A stretch of DNA of 64,000 bases. Source: Branchiostoma floridae (taxonomy: Eukaryota; Chordata; Leptocardii; Amphioxiformes; Branchiostomatidae). This document shows positions 11,101 through 23,829 of the stretch, piece after piece. The notes below the pieces were generated by a model that saw only the letters and a program-made list of their open reading frames with translations, had not been told where the DNA came from and did no database searches. The DNA lies in contig NC_049981.1 of the NCBI RefSeq assembly GCF_000003815.2, positions 17,361,115 to 17,425,114 of the forward strand, in the 5' to 3' direction. Position numbers and translations under genes: made by a program. How positions within the stretch are numbered: position 1 is the first letter of the stretch; each line of letters begins with the position of its first letter.

Positions 11101-14100
11101 AAAGTTAAACGTATTCAGTCACAATGAATGGGATTTGACTCCCACTGTGAGTTTCATTCTTCTTTATTCTGTCTAATTTTAAGTGGTTATGATTAATCCC
11201 CTTGTAATGAAAACACAAATAGAGGCGATAAAGCATCTGGAGTTTGCGAATGCCAAAGTACGTTTGGAGCAATGAAGGAGAATTCCCGGCTCATTACTGT
11301 GAAAATTGCGCTGATCCATCTTGCCTGAAAGGAGATCCAACCCTGTATTCCCGGAATCTCACTCAGTGAGCATTTACTCCTGTGTAGCATTGCTCCCTGG
11401 AACCACAACCCTGGAACATTAGCTGCATGCTAACTACGCATGTGATAAAGACCCTTCCGTCCAGTGAGTGAAATTTCTTGATTTGAAGAACGCTTAATTT
11501 TTGTCATAACGACCTTTCTTTTTTTCATTGAGGTTATGATTCTTAGAAATTTAAGAAGATTGATTTAAATGCAATTCTAACATATAGCACATAAAGTACG
11601 TATCCCGTGCGTTTGAATATCATGAATATGGTGAAACACATTATTGATCTGAAAAAAAATCCCAGAAATAAAAGATTTAGTTTCCATTTAGTTGAAGACC
11701 TGTCAGTGTTCTTTACAGAGCTTGCAATGCTAAAAAAAAGTGAGATGGTTCATTTAAATATGTGTCAAATAGGACAATAATAATTTCAGTTAGAATCAGT
11801 TCGGAACCATTCTGTTTTTGTTACCATGCTACACATAGCAAACACATTAAGATCATGCTTTTAGATGTTCCACCTCTAGTCAGTGGTAAATCGTCTAGTA
11901 TTATGATTGTCATAAGTAGGTACTTCAGCCAGGCAGTAGGCTGAAGGGTACATTTTCAGCAAACCCTCTCCTACATATAGACAGATTTATTGGGTCCATT
12001 TTGTGGGTTTGACATAAGTCGTCAAATCGGTCGCTTGTAGGTCTCAAGATTCATGAGAGTAACTGAGCTACTGGGAGGTCATAAATATCGCATCGAATAA
12101 AGGAAGGGGTTCTAAAGCTGTAATTCTAGCACAGAAAATATTCGGAGACCATTCGGAGTTACCCCAATTTTTGTCCTTGCAGTCATTGTGACAAAAAGGA
12201 ACGTTACATGCAGTTTGTTATAACAGGTGGCACCGGACAAGTTTTGTATGTAACGTCCTTCGTCTCCGATGGGTGGCTGAAGGGCGATGTTGCAAATTCG
12301 CCCTTACAATGTCCCGGTTTTGATAAGCCCAAGATGTGTTAAAACCTGCAGTCAAAATCCTGTTCCAAATGGATTTTACTAGCACAGAACAACAAAGAGT
12401 GTACGACTCTTTACATATACCATAAAAGTTGGCATTGATATCAACACACTGTAATACAGTTATGCCGCAGTTTTCTTGTCATGTCTAAGACGCCAAGAAA
12501 CATTGCCCAATCAAATGGTGTAAATCCACACGAGGTAAAAACAACCGATCCGGCCATACCTTGAACGATGCTGTACCCAATAATTGGTGCTTTTAGACAA
12601 ATTTTAGTCAGCAGAAAATGTTCTAAAATTGCACTGCTATCCAATAAATTCTACCTCCATTTCATAGATAAATGCCTCTTGGCTTGGCACAAAATGTATC
12701 ACTCAGATTTGAAAACATGAAGCTTTAAAGGTTTTCATACATTTTCTTAATGGCATTTGCGAGCAGTTTGAAGCTATTTGCACAGTTGACTGCAAGGAAC
12801 CATTTTGAGGAACATTGATTCTAGATGGATAATCGGTGTGTTGAGTGTGCCGATATGGTGTTCCTTCAGGCAGCTAAACATGCACAGTAGCCTATTTTCG
12901 ACCACCATTGCTTTCATGTCACCGAGTTGTTATTGATCTTGAACACAAGCTTTAAAAAAATGATAGTGAGATGGTAGCAAGATAGAGAGTTATACCATTT
13001 CGACAACCAAAGGTTATGCACAAGGAAACGTCGTTCTAGATAACCCTTAAAAAGAAAAAGATGGGATTAAGATAAGAAAATGTTTGCTCCTCTGCCATAT
13101 ACGTGGCATAGACACTAGCCTATCGTCCTCGGTGTAAACGAGACTTTATTGATGCGTACTTTAACTTCGTAAGTTTGGGTGTGGCTAAAATGTCCTACAA
13201 CTGCACCGTTTCACTCAACAGGAATGAAACAGACTCATGTAGAAGCAATGTGTACTAGATCGGTAAGCATTAACTGTTAATAAAATGTTGCAGATAGGCT
13301 AAAGCGCCCTACGTTTCTGTTGGTGGGTAAGAAAATGTTCTACTTTCCTGTTATAAAGTTAAGCACTGTGCGGCAGCTCGGCCCCGTGTTGGGTTCACTT
13401 GTTGGTCCCAACCTTTTATCGTATTAGTTAAAGTGCTTCTCTTTAATCGTAGACAATGTTTCTCATGCTCTCGATTTACGCATGGACTGTCACTTCTCAT
13501 GAAAGAAACGTCCAATGTAAAGCCTATTGCTGTCACAAATGAAAAATAAACAGGAATCTATTTAACTTGAACACGTGAATTGTTTTTATGTATATCCTCC
13601 ATTAGTTTCTTGATGCGGTCATGGTGGATTCGATAGATATCGATTTTTTTAGGACTAACAGAAATCCGTTATGGTGTAATGGTTTTAGTATTGCAGACAC
13701 GGTCCCCAAGCGAACACTTAAGATTCTGAGACAGAGGAATTTCTTCTGAGAACGTCGACTTATTACTCATTCTAGGCTCTTCGACGGATGTACATCAACA
13801 AGTCCTAGTGATCGATGTACCTTGTACGTGTTCAGGTAAATACACACAGGATATCAAGAGCTATGAACAAGATTTTTATATTTTACATATTCAGTTTATG
13901 AAAGTCATTGTTTTTGTAAATGACAAAGTTTAGATAAATAAGATAACTAGTTGAAATCTGATAAACCTAGGGAAATTGATTCACAATATTGTGGCATTTT
14001 AGGATCAGGAATTGAATTTACTGCATATACAAGTACATGAATCTGTATTCATGGAACGGTTCCGTTCATCCAAACAATCTGACTACGAATCCAACAGATC

Positions 14101-15146
14101 TTGCGTAAGATTGCAGTCCACTCTTGACTGAATTTCGTCCTTGAAAGCATGTCTGAATTTATATGCTACAAACTCAACACTTCTTAAAGAACACTTATTG
14201 GCCATTTTTATAACTGCCTACACTTTTAATGGCTTAGAACGTAACACCATATAACGTTTTGAAGTCACTTAGATTCAGACACTACTAGCCGGGCGCTGCA
14301 AATATTAGCTATTCATTAATTCTCTTCTCTGAAGCATTCCGCGCTTAGTGTTCTATCCACGTCTTTGCTTCAGTATAGTGACCTTGTCTGGTACGGTCCA
14401 TGATATTCAAGTTTAACCTTTTAACACTGAGTCAGTAGCATAGACTAACATACGCTAAGAGTTTTTGTAAGGTTTGGATATAACGTCAAGCAAGAAGGGT
14501 CGATGTCCAATCTAGTTTTACATACAATTGCATACTATAAGGATAGAACAATACTTGTGATTGTCAAAGCCAAACGTATGTATTCCAATTGTTGATATTG
14601 ATTTTGTATGCGTTTCAATTATTGCAAAATATTCTATGTACCAGTGGGACGTAATGAAAGGTATAATTGTATGATTTGATATCGTTTGGCACTTATATAC
14701 GTATTTTCCATTAGAATGATATGATTCTATTCGTGTAGCCAAAGGCCTAAACCACATAAAAGAGTATTTACGCGTGTTTTCAAGATAAATGGCGTTGTCT
14801 AACTTTCCAGACAGTGATGTATGAAGTGATGTCGCCTTAAGGTAAACTGAGAGGTCACGTTTATATAAATGAAATATTTCCATATGGTTGAATCAAAATG
14901 TATGTATGAGACATTGCAGGAATCTGTAATTTTTAGATCGATCTATATGTAGAGACATATCCCTTTCCATGCAACTGTAACCTGCAAATGGCCACAAAAT
15001 ACACGCATTGGCAAGTAAAACAACAAATATGACAAACGCATATGAAATGCTTCCAATGTTTCAGTTATTTATCTCTGCCTTATTCATTTCTTTTGAAAAT
15101 GAATAATGTCAACATCTTTTTTTTTCTCCCTTTCTCTCCAATTGTA
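8119..15146. other. Non-genic stretch
   Basis: No convincing exon. The only strong structure is the fold-back hairpin at 9702-9765. Small ORFs (for example 12441-12644 minus) lack matching splice sites or other support. Confidence 0.55.
9702..9765. repeat. Fold-back hairpin with about 29-bp arms
   Basis: CAGTGCTTATAACAAATGGA with TGAATAAAGTT on the left pairs with AACTTCATTCATCCATTTGT and TTTAAGCACTG on the right, with two or three mismatches and a loop of only a few bases. Size and shape are compatible with a small-RNA hairpin or a tiny fold-back transposon remnant. Confidence 0.75.
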
Positions 15147-15341
15147 TACTGTAAATGGATTTAAGTTCGTGGGGTTTTAATTTCGCGGTAGCGGGGAAAA
15201 GGACTTTTCGCAGTGGTTTTAATTTCGCGGTAACACCATAGACTGCAGTCTAATACCATGATAGAAAAATGTTCGCGGTGAAGCGGTCACCTCGAAAACC
15301 GCGAACATTAATCCACCGCGAATATTTCTGCATTTACAGTA
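15147..15341. mobile_element. MITE, about 195 bp, TACTGTAAATG terminal inverted repeats
   Basis: The left end TACTGTAAATG (15147-15157) is the exact reverse complement of CATTTACAGTA (15331-15341), consistent with CTGTAAATG ends and a TA target duplication. Inside, TTTTAATTTCGCGGTA occurs twice and a 12-bp hairpin AATGTTCGCGGT / ACCGCGAACATT lies at 15268-15309. No coding capacity. Confidence 0.8.
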
Positions 15342-18300
15342 ATTTTGGACATAGCAATTCGCTGCAATTCATTGTGTCTGCATTAGAATATTCCATGCTT
15401 AATCTATAGCTATATGTAGCTATAGGTTTTTTTGTTGGACCACCTTTGTTATAATTTAATTTGATTTCAACAATCGTCTCTTATCGGACATGTGTAATTA
15501 GCCTAGGCCTTCAGTCGTCTCTAGGTCTACAGGATGTTTCTCCATTGCTAAAGGCTGCCAATAGGGCGTTCACTGCTTTTTCATAGACCATCAGTGATTC
15601 CTTCATAACCACTTCCGAGCTATAAAAGTACCTATTACAACTTGCAGGTAACATCATATTATCACTCACGAGGCAATTTAGAACGTATCATCGGATCCTC
15701 ATACAAAATTATTGCCCATTCTCTGCGCGTAAAGTCAATCCGCACACAACAGAAAACGTGAGTCAGGAGAAAGTCACAAGCTTCGTCTGGTTATTCAAGC
15801 ACTGGTATTTACTAGTGTTGTACCAAGCGCAACATGGTTCCTAGCATTTGCTGGCATCTTTGTAAATAACAATTAACCGTTCTGTCGATTATAAATCAAT
15901 GTATCTTACACATATTTAGCAGTGACCAGTGTTAAACATTCCAGTTTTGGGCCGTGTCAAATATTTCAATAAAACTATACACTCATAACATATATTTATA
16001 ATTAAATTGTCAAAATCTTACTATATAAATATGCATAGATTCGATTATACAAATTTACTTCTTGAGTTTGAATTAAACTTCATTTCAGTCTTGTTGCTTT
16101 TGTGTGTGTGAGCTATCAGTGGCAAGGGTTTCTCTGAACAAGAAGTCATATGGCTAAGCGTTAGGAAATGTCCTAGACAATGGTACTGCACATATGTCTG
16201 GTAGGGGAGTCGACCATTAATTGATAATGAGGAAACTGTACCAGCTGTCTCTACACTTAATGTTAGTTGAGGAATGAATACTGAATGACATAAACGACGA
16301 AAAAGCACCAGGCTTTACGGTAAATCGACGGGATGGCGAACCAGGTAACATAATAACACATCGGTGCCATCGAAATAGGTGACGTGACAAATGATTATCA
16401 TCAACACAGAGAAAAAAATACAAACCCCTTTGCAACTTTCAAATTATCACTTAAATGAGCCAAGCTTCACGAAAGAGGACAACCGGACGCTCACATAAAC
16501 TCTCTGGTTATAAATAGGTGTTAGAGTAATTAGACAAACGCTTCAATAACAACGCAACTCAGTCCAGTATCTGTCTCCAGAACAGAAACCAACTAATCAT
16601 CCCACCTCCATTTGTCTTTGTTAGTTACATTTTTCTCTACTCCAATCCAATAACTTTTGATGATCTACCACAAGCGCACCAGGATCTATCTGGGATATTG
16701 CAAAAAACTTAACGAGTTTGGTTTTATGGAAAGGCAAACAGCTTTTCACGCAGGCTTGGAGATTGCCATCAGCCTGCTAACGTAGGAGATGAATGACCAA
16801 AAGGACATCTCGTTTTGATCAGCTTCACGGTCCTGGCTCCAGCCAATAAACAGTCCCAAAGTCCAAGGTTACAAGTAGTAATGACTGATACAGGGCTGTC
16901 CCATCTGTTTTCACCGCGGGAGGTGCGATAAATTTTAATTTTACGTTTAATAGGATAAACATTGGAACGGTAAAAGTAGAAGCGTGAAAGAATTGAGATA
17001 CGAATGTTATAAAAGATAATGATTATCTACAAGGACAATCGAATGTATATCGTAATTATTTATTATAGCCCAATAATTTTAACGGCTGAAATGGCTAAAT
17101 AATATTTGTAAAAAAAGTTGAAAGGAGTAACAATAATATAATAGTTCCAATAAAGTTATAGAGTATCTTACCAATAACATTAACACTTACGAGATTCTGT
17201 TGAACAATGGTTCGCGTTTGAAACTGAGAAATATTTCAGTTTGATATCAACAATTGCAGTACAGCTGCAATACGATCCTGAAGGTGTCCCACAGTCATTG
17301 TATGGTTTTATGGGCTCTGCGGTAACGTTATTACCCTTACGTTAATTCAAATTCATTACATCTTTGGTATGAGTGGTAAAATATAATATATATTTGGCAG
17401 GGGACCAATATTTCTGGTTAGCAAACATAAAAAAATGATTTATTGATATATATATAAGGTTACTTGTTTTAAAAGGCAACGCTGTGTCTTTGCCATTTTT
17501 TTTACCTTCCTTCTAGAAACAAATTGAAAAATGGATTGTCCTAGTCTCGTCTAGACCTACACAATTATAATGATGAATGACGGGATAAGTGATCCAATCT
17601 GTCCCCTACCCGACGTCTTTTGGGAAGAAAATCGTAATCAAAACATGTCTGCTTCAATTACTGCAAATTTCTAGGGAACAGGTTATCCTACTGTCATGTC
17701 TAATTCAATACTAGATTATTGTACATATGGTACCTGGACGGTATGATTTTACAAGCAAACAAACGACCTTTCATCCTTCTACGCCAAATGAATAAGTATG
17801 TCCATATGTGACATATGCGACTTGGGCTATAACTTTGGCATGTGCATTAATTGTCATTACCTGTATAAGGTTGAATCAGAGGCCAACTATGACTAATTAT
17901 GAGGGTATTGGACACATAAATTTGTAATTAGACGCTCCCTCCCTCATGTGCGTAACGTTATGGCAGGTTAGCGTAGCAGGTTCCTTATGTTTTGCTCTTT
18001 ATGTTGGTTGATTGTATTTTATAGCTGATTAGACTAATTACCAAACCATAATCAAAATGAGCATGAAATTCATCCACTAATATCAAAGAGAATCAGCTTG
18101 CATTTAACGACATTTTAATAAAATTGAAAATGGTCAAAGTCATGTCAACAGAAAAATATAGACAAAAATTTATTATAGACCCAGCATTCAATTTTCTCAC
18201 ACAAATTTATTTTCAAAGCAAATCGTATCCTGAACAGACGAAAATCACCATTTCTTGGCTCATCCTCTTTATACGTATAAAACGTTTACAACCATTAGAT

Positions 18301-21150
18301 GTACCCTTTTGGGCACAAAATCATGTAAACTAGACATGTACAGTGCAGGGTCGAAGAGTGAACAATGACGTCGGCTGGCAGTCCCTAGAGAAATAAAGAA
18401 CAGACAACTGGAGAACACCAGCCCAACTTAAGTAGTCACAAAAGTCATATAAGACGTTTTTGTGCCACCAGGAGCATTCACTATCAGTACACTGTGTGGG
18501 AAGCGAGATGGAATGTCTCTGAATATTATCAAATGGATTGTAGATGGGGTTAAAGTTCGTAAATGCAAAGAAGAATGCCCCCAATTGACATTGAATATGA
18601 TTATCCAGAGATCATTCGTTTTCTTGTGTTTAAATACCCGGGAGTGGTGTCCTTGCGAAGCCACCGAGTCTCCTGACGGCAATACTACAAAGCCTCATTA
18701 ACCGGCTTCTCCTTTCGCTTAGAATTTGAACACTTTAATGCAAGTGCACTTATCGTTAACCCCTAATACTTGATGCCCTTGTATATCATTTCAAGTTTAA
18801 TTGAGGTGAATTTCAAAGCAAGGCCCTTTTATGAATATCCTCCAGGCGACATGAGCTGAATATCAACGCCTTTACAAAGATGTTACAAACTGTATATATG
18901 CTGTTGATAGCGCTACAATTCTGTCACCTGAGACATGTCAACTGTTATTCGGCACTGTATAAAGGCAATGGAAAAGGGGTTGGATCGACTGAAGCCCTAC
19001 TGCTACATAAAATTCCCTGTCGACTACCAGAATATGTCACCGGTAGCTTTAATAGAAAATCATCGAAAATTCGCGTTAAGAACTTAAGATCGTATATCAG
19101 ACCAGACCCAGACAATATAATTCAAACGCTGGTAGACTGCAAATATATTTGTATGTTGTAAATGTATGCTAAAATCTTAATCCACACGTAACGACAATAC
19201 GTATGCATTTACCATAACTGTGTTTCCACAGAAATGAAGTCCTATCTACCATAACGTAGTTTATTCAGTGTAAAAGATATGTTCAGACTTATGATTCAAA
19301 TAAAGTAAGCGGTTTATGAAAGGTAACAACTGCACGTAAACAAAGATTGTAATGTATTCACGTCTGGAAGCAAGATGATTTTGTTATATTGTATTCCATT
19401 TCTGATTTACGCTGTCATATTGGCACTCTACCTCAATTTTGCCATGTTGAATAAAAAGACCAATCTGCTAGAAGTAGCAGTTTTAACATAAAAGAAGATT
19501 GAGTTTCTTTTCTAGCAATTAAAGAAGTTCAATGGTATGGCCTGCAGCGACATTGACTAATGTTATAGTATCAAAAAATCAAATTATATTGTGAAATACC
19601 TCTTTGCACAGATTGCAAAGGTTTCCTTATTGACCTACAACTACTTCTTGTGGCCATCTTATAAAACGTATGGGCCAGCGTTTTTCTAGGTTTGTTTCAA
19701 ACAAGTTTTAATCATTTGAGCAACAATCACCTTAGTCACAATGACAAGGCAGTATCCACAATGATGTCAGATTGTGAAGAAATGACTGTTCCGGCTGATG
19801 TTGTATTTTAAAAGTGCTGCAATGCGGCATCTGATAAAAGTAGTTCTGTAAACTGCCCTTATCTAATCGTACTGATTAAACTGATGGCATCAAATACAAC
19901 ATTTTCAATGTCGTTTGATCGTTGTGTTCCGTTCCGTACTGTGCAAATTTGTCTTCTTCTGTCTTATATGGGCACAATTAAGACCTGCAGATCATCACCG
20001 ACAACTTAATTTTGCATCATCTTTGCATCATTGAATGGCGTTGCCGCGAAAATATATTGAAACTATAGAATCATCTATTTCAGCAAGTGTTTCTCGCGTG
20101 TATCAGTAATTATGATTACATACATAGTCATTTGTTTAGCGGCCCTGGCTCAGAGTTCCATTGGCATAATATTTACATATAAAAACTGTACAAAATGCAT
20201 GTCTTTTCTGTCACGACTAGTTGAATAGCTAAACTGGACCGTAATCACTCTTTCCTTTAACCATACAGTTCCTGAAAGTCTTCATTTACCTCTAAGTAAA
20301 GTAGACACGAATCACTGCGCAGCTGCAATAAAAACTATATGTCGGCGCGATGCATGAAACTGCGGCGCGTCACAGACAACTGCGCAGCAGAGGTCACTGC
20401 GTTGACATTGAGCTTGCTCTGGATCCCGATTAGTAACGATCACCTTCTCTCGTGGCTCCGAATGCCAATAACAAATCCAATCACCAGGGAAGCGTACCGA
20501 CGGAAAGGCAATTTCGGCTCAAAATCGGATGAAGTACTCCAAACTACGGAATCATCTAAAACGCGTTAGGAATAGCTTACAGCCACCTGTTACTGACGCC
20601 ATCTTGCCACTGTCTTTGAACTTTGCCGCCAAGTGGTTGCAGTTTGACTTGATCGGACCTGGTATTACAGCCAAATCGAAATCGCAGCCAGACATGATCT
20701 TACAAACGGCGCTCACCTGTTGGTTATTATCAGTGAGAACTGATTTGTAGGAACAATAAAACTGTGGGCATAGAAAGATAACATAACCGTAAATTGGTCA
20801 TCACATGTGAGAAATAAACATTCTTTGTGCATTCATACAAAAATGTACTGGTCAGGGGAAGGCCTGTACATCCCCCACTACTGCCCAGTCAACAAGTCCC
20901 AATTTTTTTTTGATTCAATGACAGCATCAATTTTTTTAGCTCTAGTAGACTATATCCAGAAGCTCAAAGTCGACACAACATGCCAATAAGATATGAGATA
21001 TATCATATCTATGGCAGAACTTTATGATAAGATGGCGCTGTATATCTAGTGTGCAGTGAACATATGGACCGATATACGATAAGCCTTGTGGTCATTAATC
21101 CAACCATGATGCCACCAGTGGGTATATAAACCTGGAGTGAACCATAACGG
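15342..21150. other. Non-genic stretch
   Basis: AT-rich, particularly 16900-17700. ORFs at 16045-16435 and 18330-18701 overlap on both strands and show no clear domain. The patch at 20300-20720 is more GC-rich with TGCGCAGC motifs but has no exon I can defend. A small AGATATGA / TCATATCT hairpin is at 20989-21010. Confidence 0.55.
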
Positions 21151-21153
21151 ACA

Positions 21154-21204
21154 TCAAACTGACCACAACGACATAATTGTCAAACTGACCACAACGACAT
21201 AATT
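21154..21204. repeat. Tandem duplication, 26-bp unit, two copies
   Basis: TCAAACTGACCACAACGACA followed by TAATT occurs at 21154 and again at 21180 without change. Confidence 0.9.
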
Positions 21205-23119
21205 ATGTCCGTGTGGGAGGAATTATTTTGATGTGGTTTGAAGCAGTGGGTCGGTAAAAAGGAACCAGGTAGACGGTGCGTCCTTGCGAAATGCTCTCAG
21301 CAACACTTTCCTTACTCCACCTATGTGTAAGTGTGGGCGGCCAACATGGCTTTTTGCACTCTACCAAGGTGTAAATGTGTATCTGACTTCTTCTGGAGAC
21401 GCAAAAGGCGATTGAAGGCTCAATACCGTGCCCAACACACATTGGATTAAGAAGCCACTGACCATCAAGAAGCCTAAATGGCCTTTACCTGAACCCTCTA
21501 TTTCACCGTACTGCACCAAGGTAATAATTGTCTGCTCCCTCTGAACCACCGGTTGCAGAAGGAAGCTCATCTAAACACCGGACTAATGATAGGTAATAAT
21601 ATTTACTAATGGCCCCGTCTGTAATGTATTGGATAATTAGCATTTGAAAGATTGCTTGAAATCAACTGGGAAATCAAGGTAAGGTACTGAACCTGGAGTC
21701 CGTTGATAAGATTCATCAAGATCTACAATGGAAATAGCATCTTATTTGTAATGGATGGGTTATGTTTAAGTAGATTGCTTTGGGCGTCAAAACCAAAATG
21801 ATACAGGCATATGAAATATTACTGTATGGTTATATATTTCATTATTTTATAAGCCACAAGGGCAGACAAATTAGGAAGAAACAAATGAAGAAGAACGACA
21901 TGATACATGTGCATTTTGTTGTAACGATATTTGACTCCGTTGACTTAATGATTCTTGGTCGGATAATATATCAGGCCCCCATTGTACTAGTCAATGGCGG
22001 TTGGAGCTAACTTGGATTTGTGTAACACTACACTTCATAATTAGAATTTTGTAAAAACTAGTGTTATGACGGAATGGACAACAAAACACACAAAGTGTCA
22101 AACGATTTGTTTTACATGTATTTATATCTGTGAAATTAGTTCAACACTTTGTCAAATAACTCGGCCGCATCGCAGTGAGGTTGCAGTCATGGCCGGTTAT
22201 AAAGGGCCGGCATAGTTTTTGTTTTATAAGATCTAACCAAAATTAAGCTAATTTGAGATACACTCATCAAGATGCACACACAGAAAGGCGGGTCCTACCG
22301 CACAAAAGAGATGCGACAAGGCGGTCCGTTTAGTAAACTGCTTGCTTGTAACCTTTGATGAGTTTTCTGTATGCCGTTGCAGACCTGCGCTAATTGCGTT
22401 GCATGATCCCTGTTTAGAGGACTTGGCGTATCTGGGGTGATTTGGTTATAGAGGACTAGTTGGGGCACGTCTGCTACACAGTTGCGTGACACAGTTATCA
22501 CTCGGCCCTTCCCTTAATAATGAGATACCTCGTTAACTTCGCTCGTCATGGTTGCGTTTTCATCGACTGTGGCCGGATTATTGCCCTGCTTCTGTACAAG
22601 ATAATGAGGAAAGCTAAGGGTTTGTGTGCTGCATATGGGGTGTATACATGAGTCTCAAGTTCCTTCTGTAGAAAAGGATCGAATCACTCTAGCAGTTTTT
22701 GTTTCTTGTTTCTTTAATATGTTTGTTCGTTAATATGATGATTAAAGAAAAATGAAAGAATGTTTTTAGAAAGTGCTAAAACTGGCAACATTTTATCATA
22801 ACTTTGCTGTTTATACAGATTCAGAAACCAATAAAGACAAATCTGTCGTGATAGCGGATGTATGCATACTAAGATAATTATGCATTGTGCATACTTTTTG
22901 ATAGAATGTATGTCACTGTATGGTGCTGGCTAATCCACTTAACGCCATCTTAAATTGATTTCTGTCCCTATCTACAGATGTTATCAAAGTGTTCACATCA
23001 TGGATACATTCCTTTAAAGTCTCGCTCCCTACACGTAGTACACACACACATACACATGCATACACACATACACACAATTATCATAACAAGTAGTTGATTA
23101 TATGACGTTGCCTTAATCA
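21205..23119. other. Presumed start of aminopeptidase intron 1
   Basis: This lies directly downstream of the donor in the gene's direction. The block at 22040-22180 shares AAAACACACAAAGTGTCAAA and nearby words with the transposon interior at 34930-35010. A short CA-rich tract is at 23040-23076. No second M1 exon was seen. Confidence 0.5.
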
Positions 23120-23126
23120 TCTCACC
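23120..23126 (-). other. Splice donor of aminopeptidase intron 1
   Basis: Read on the minus strand the junction is GACAG followed by GTGAGATG, a near-consensus U2 donor. Reading through it gives a TGA only one codon later, so the open frame closes exactly where the donor predicts. The intron is phase 2. Confidence 0.85.
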
Positions 23127-23829
23127 TGTCTCTGCCCCTTCTAGCCCGATGCATTGCTGTATACAACCCCGGTGGCTCGGCGGTCACTCTGCCCGTAAAT
23201 GTTGTAATGTTAGCTCTATAAATACTTCCAACCCGGAGTTTGTCTGCTACACTGATGATGTAACGAGTTCTGCGGTCGGAAACCTGAAACGTGTCGGCAA
23301 CAGGCTGGATTTTACCCGTCGATAGATCTATCACAGACACCAGGTTATCGGAAATGCGAACATCCTGGATGTCGAGAATGATGTACTCCGTGGGATGATA
23401 ACAACGAAGGTTGATGACCAGAGAACCACTGTAGACATGTTTTGTTACATCCAACCTAAGAGTTAATCTGTATTCATAAGGTTGAAGATCGTTTGGAATC
23501 CGCTGCTGTTCCCAAGGATACTCCTTTGGGATCTCGGGCGTTGCGTCTGTAAAGGGTCGAGATGGGTCTCCCGGCTTTGGCTTTAACACGCTCGGCGGCT
23601 TGTACGACTTTATAGGAAGCACAATAAAGTATACAACTCCTCCGAAGGCGCCTAGAATGACAAATATTATGCAGAAGACTTGCCATCTTTTGATGGAGTA
23701 GGGTTCCTCCGGGATGGCGACCATTTGCCCGTCCTCGTCGAGTTGGTTGACGGGGTCGATCCTGGGAGGTGCCTGCCGCGCTACCGATGGGAGACCGTCG
23801 ATAGCGATTTCACAAATCCCGTCCCCCAT
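23126..23829 (-). CDS. First coding exon of an M1-family membrane aminopeptidase (aminopeptidase N/A-like), partial
   Basis: The 234 encoded residues have the layout of a type II membrane zinc aminopeptidase of family M1, which trims N-terminal residues from extracellular peptides. Residues 1-48 are a polar cytosolic tail. Residues 50-71 are one hydrophobic anchor (QVFCIIFVILGAFGGVVYFI and on). Residues 75-103 are a Pro/Lys-rich stalk. From about 104 the M1 N-terminal beta-sandwich begins: PWEQQRIPNDLQPYEYRLTL, then G135-SLVINL, T147-EYIILDIQDV, and a GLYTA motif near 221-225 where the family has G-F/L-Y. N207-I-T is a possible glycosylation site. The start is supported by A at -3, G at +4 and an in-frame TAG 13 codons upstream (23866-23868). 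The exon ends in CAG followed by GTGAGA (intron from 23125), splitting a codon after two bases. Zinc-binding HEXXH and the GAMEN motif belong to later exons, which I could not find in the window. Whether it is the ANPEP, ENPEP or TRHDE type cannot be decided from this piece. Confidence 0.9.

Noticed and set aside
12441-12644. Minus-strand peptide GFTPFDWAMFLGVLDMTRKL, resembling one ankyrin repeat
   Set aside because: A single repeat-like match without neighbours or splice borders; chance cannot be excluded.
14518-14883. 121-codon minus ORF
   Set aside because: AT-rich, no motif, no splice support.
18428-18682. Minus-strand peptide FRDIPSRFPHSVLIVNAPGG, vaguely like a CRAL-TRIO core
   Set aside because: Match is short, sequence on both sides does not continue the domain, and all frames are partly open here.
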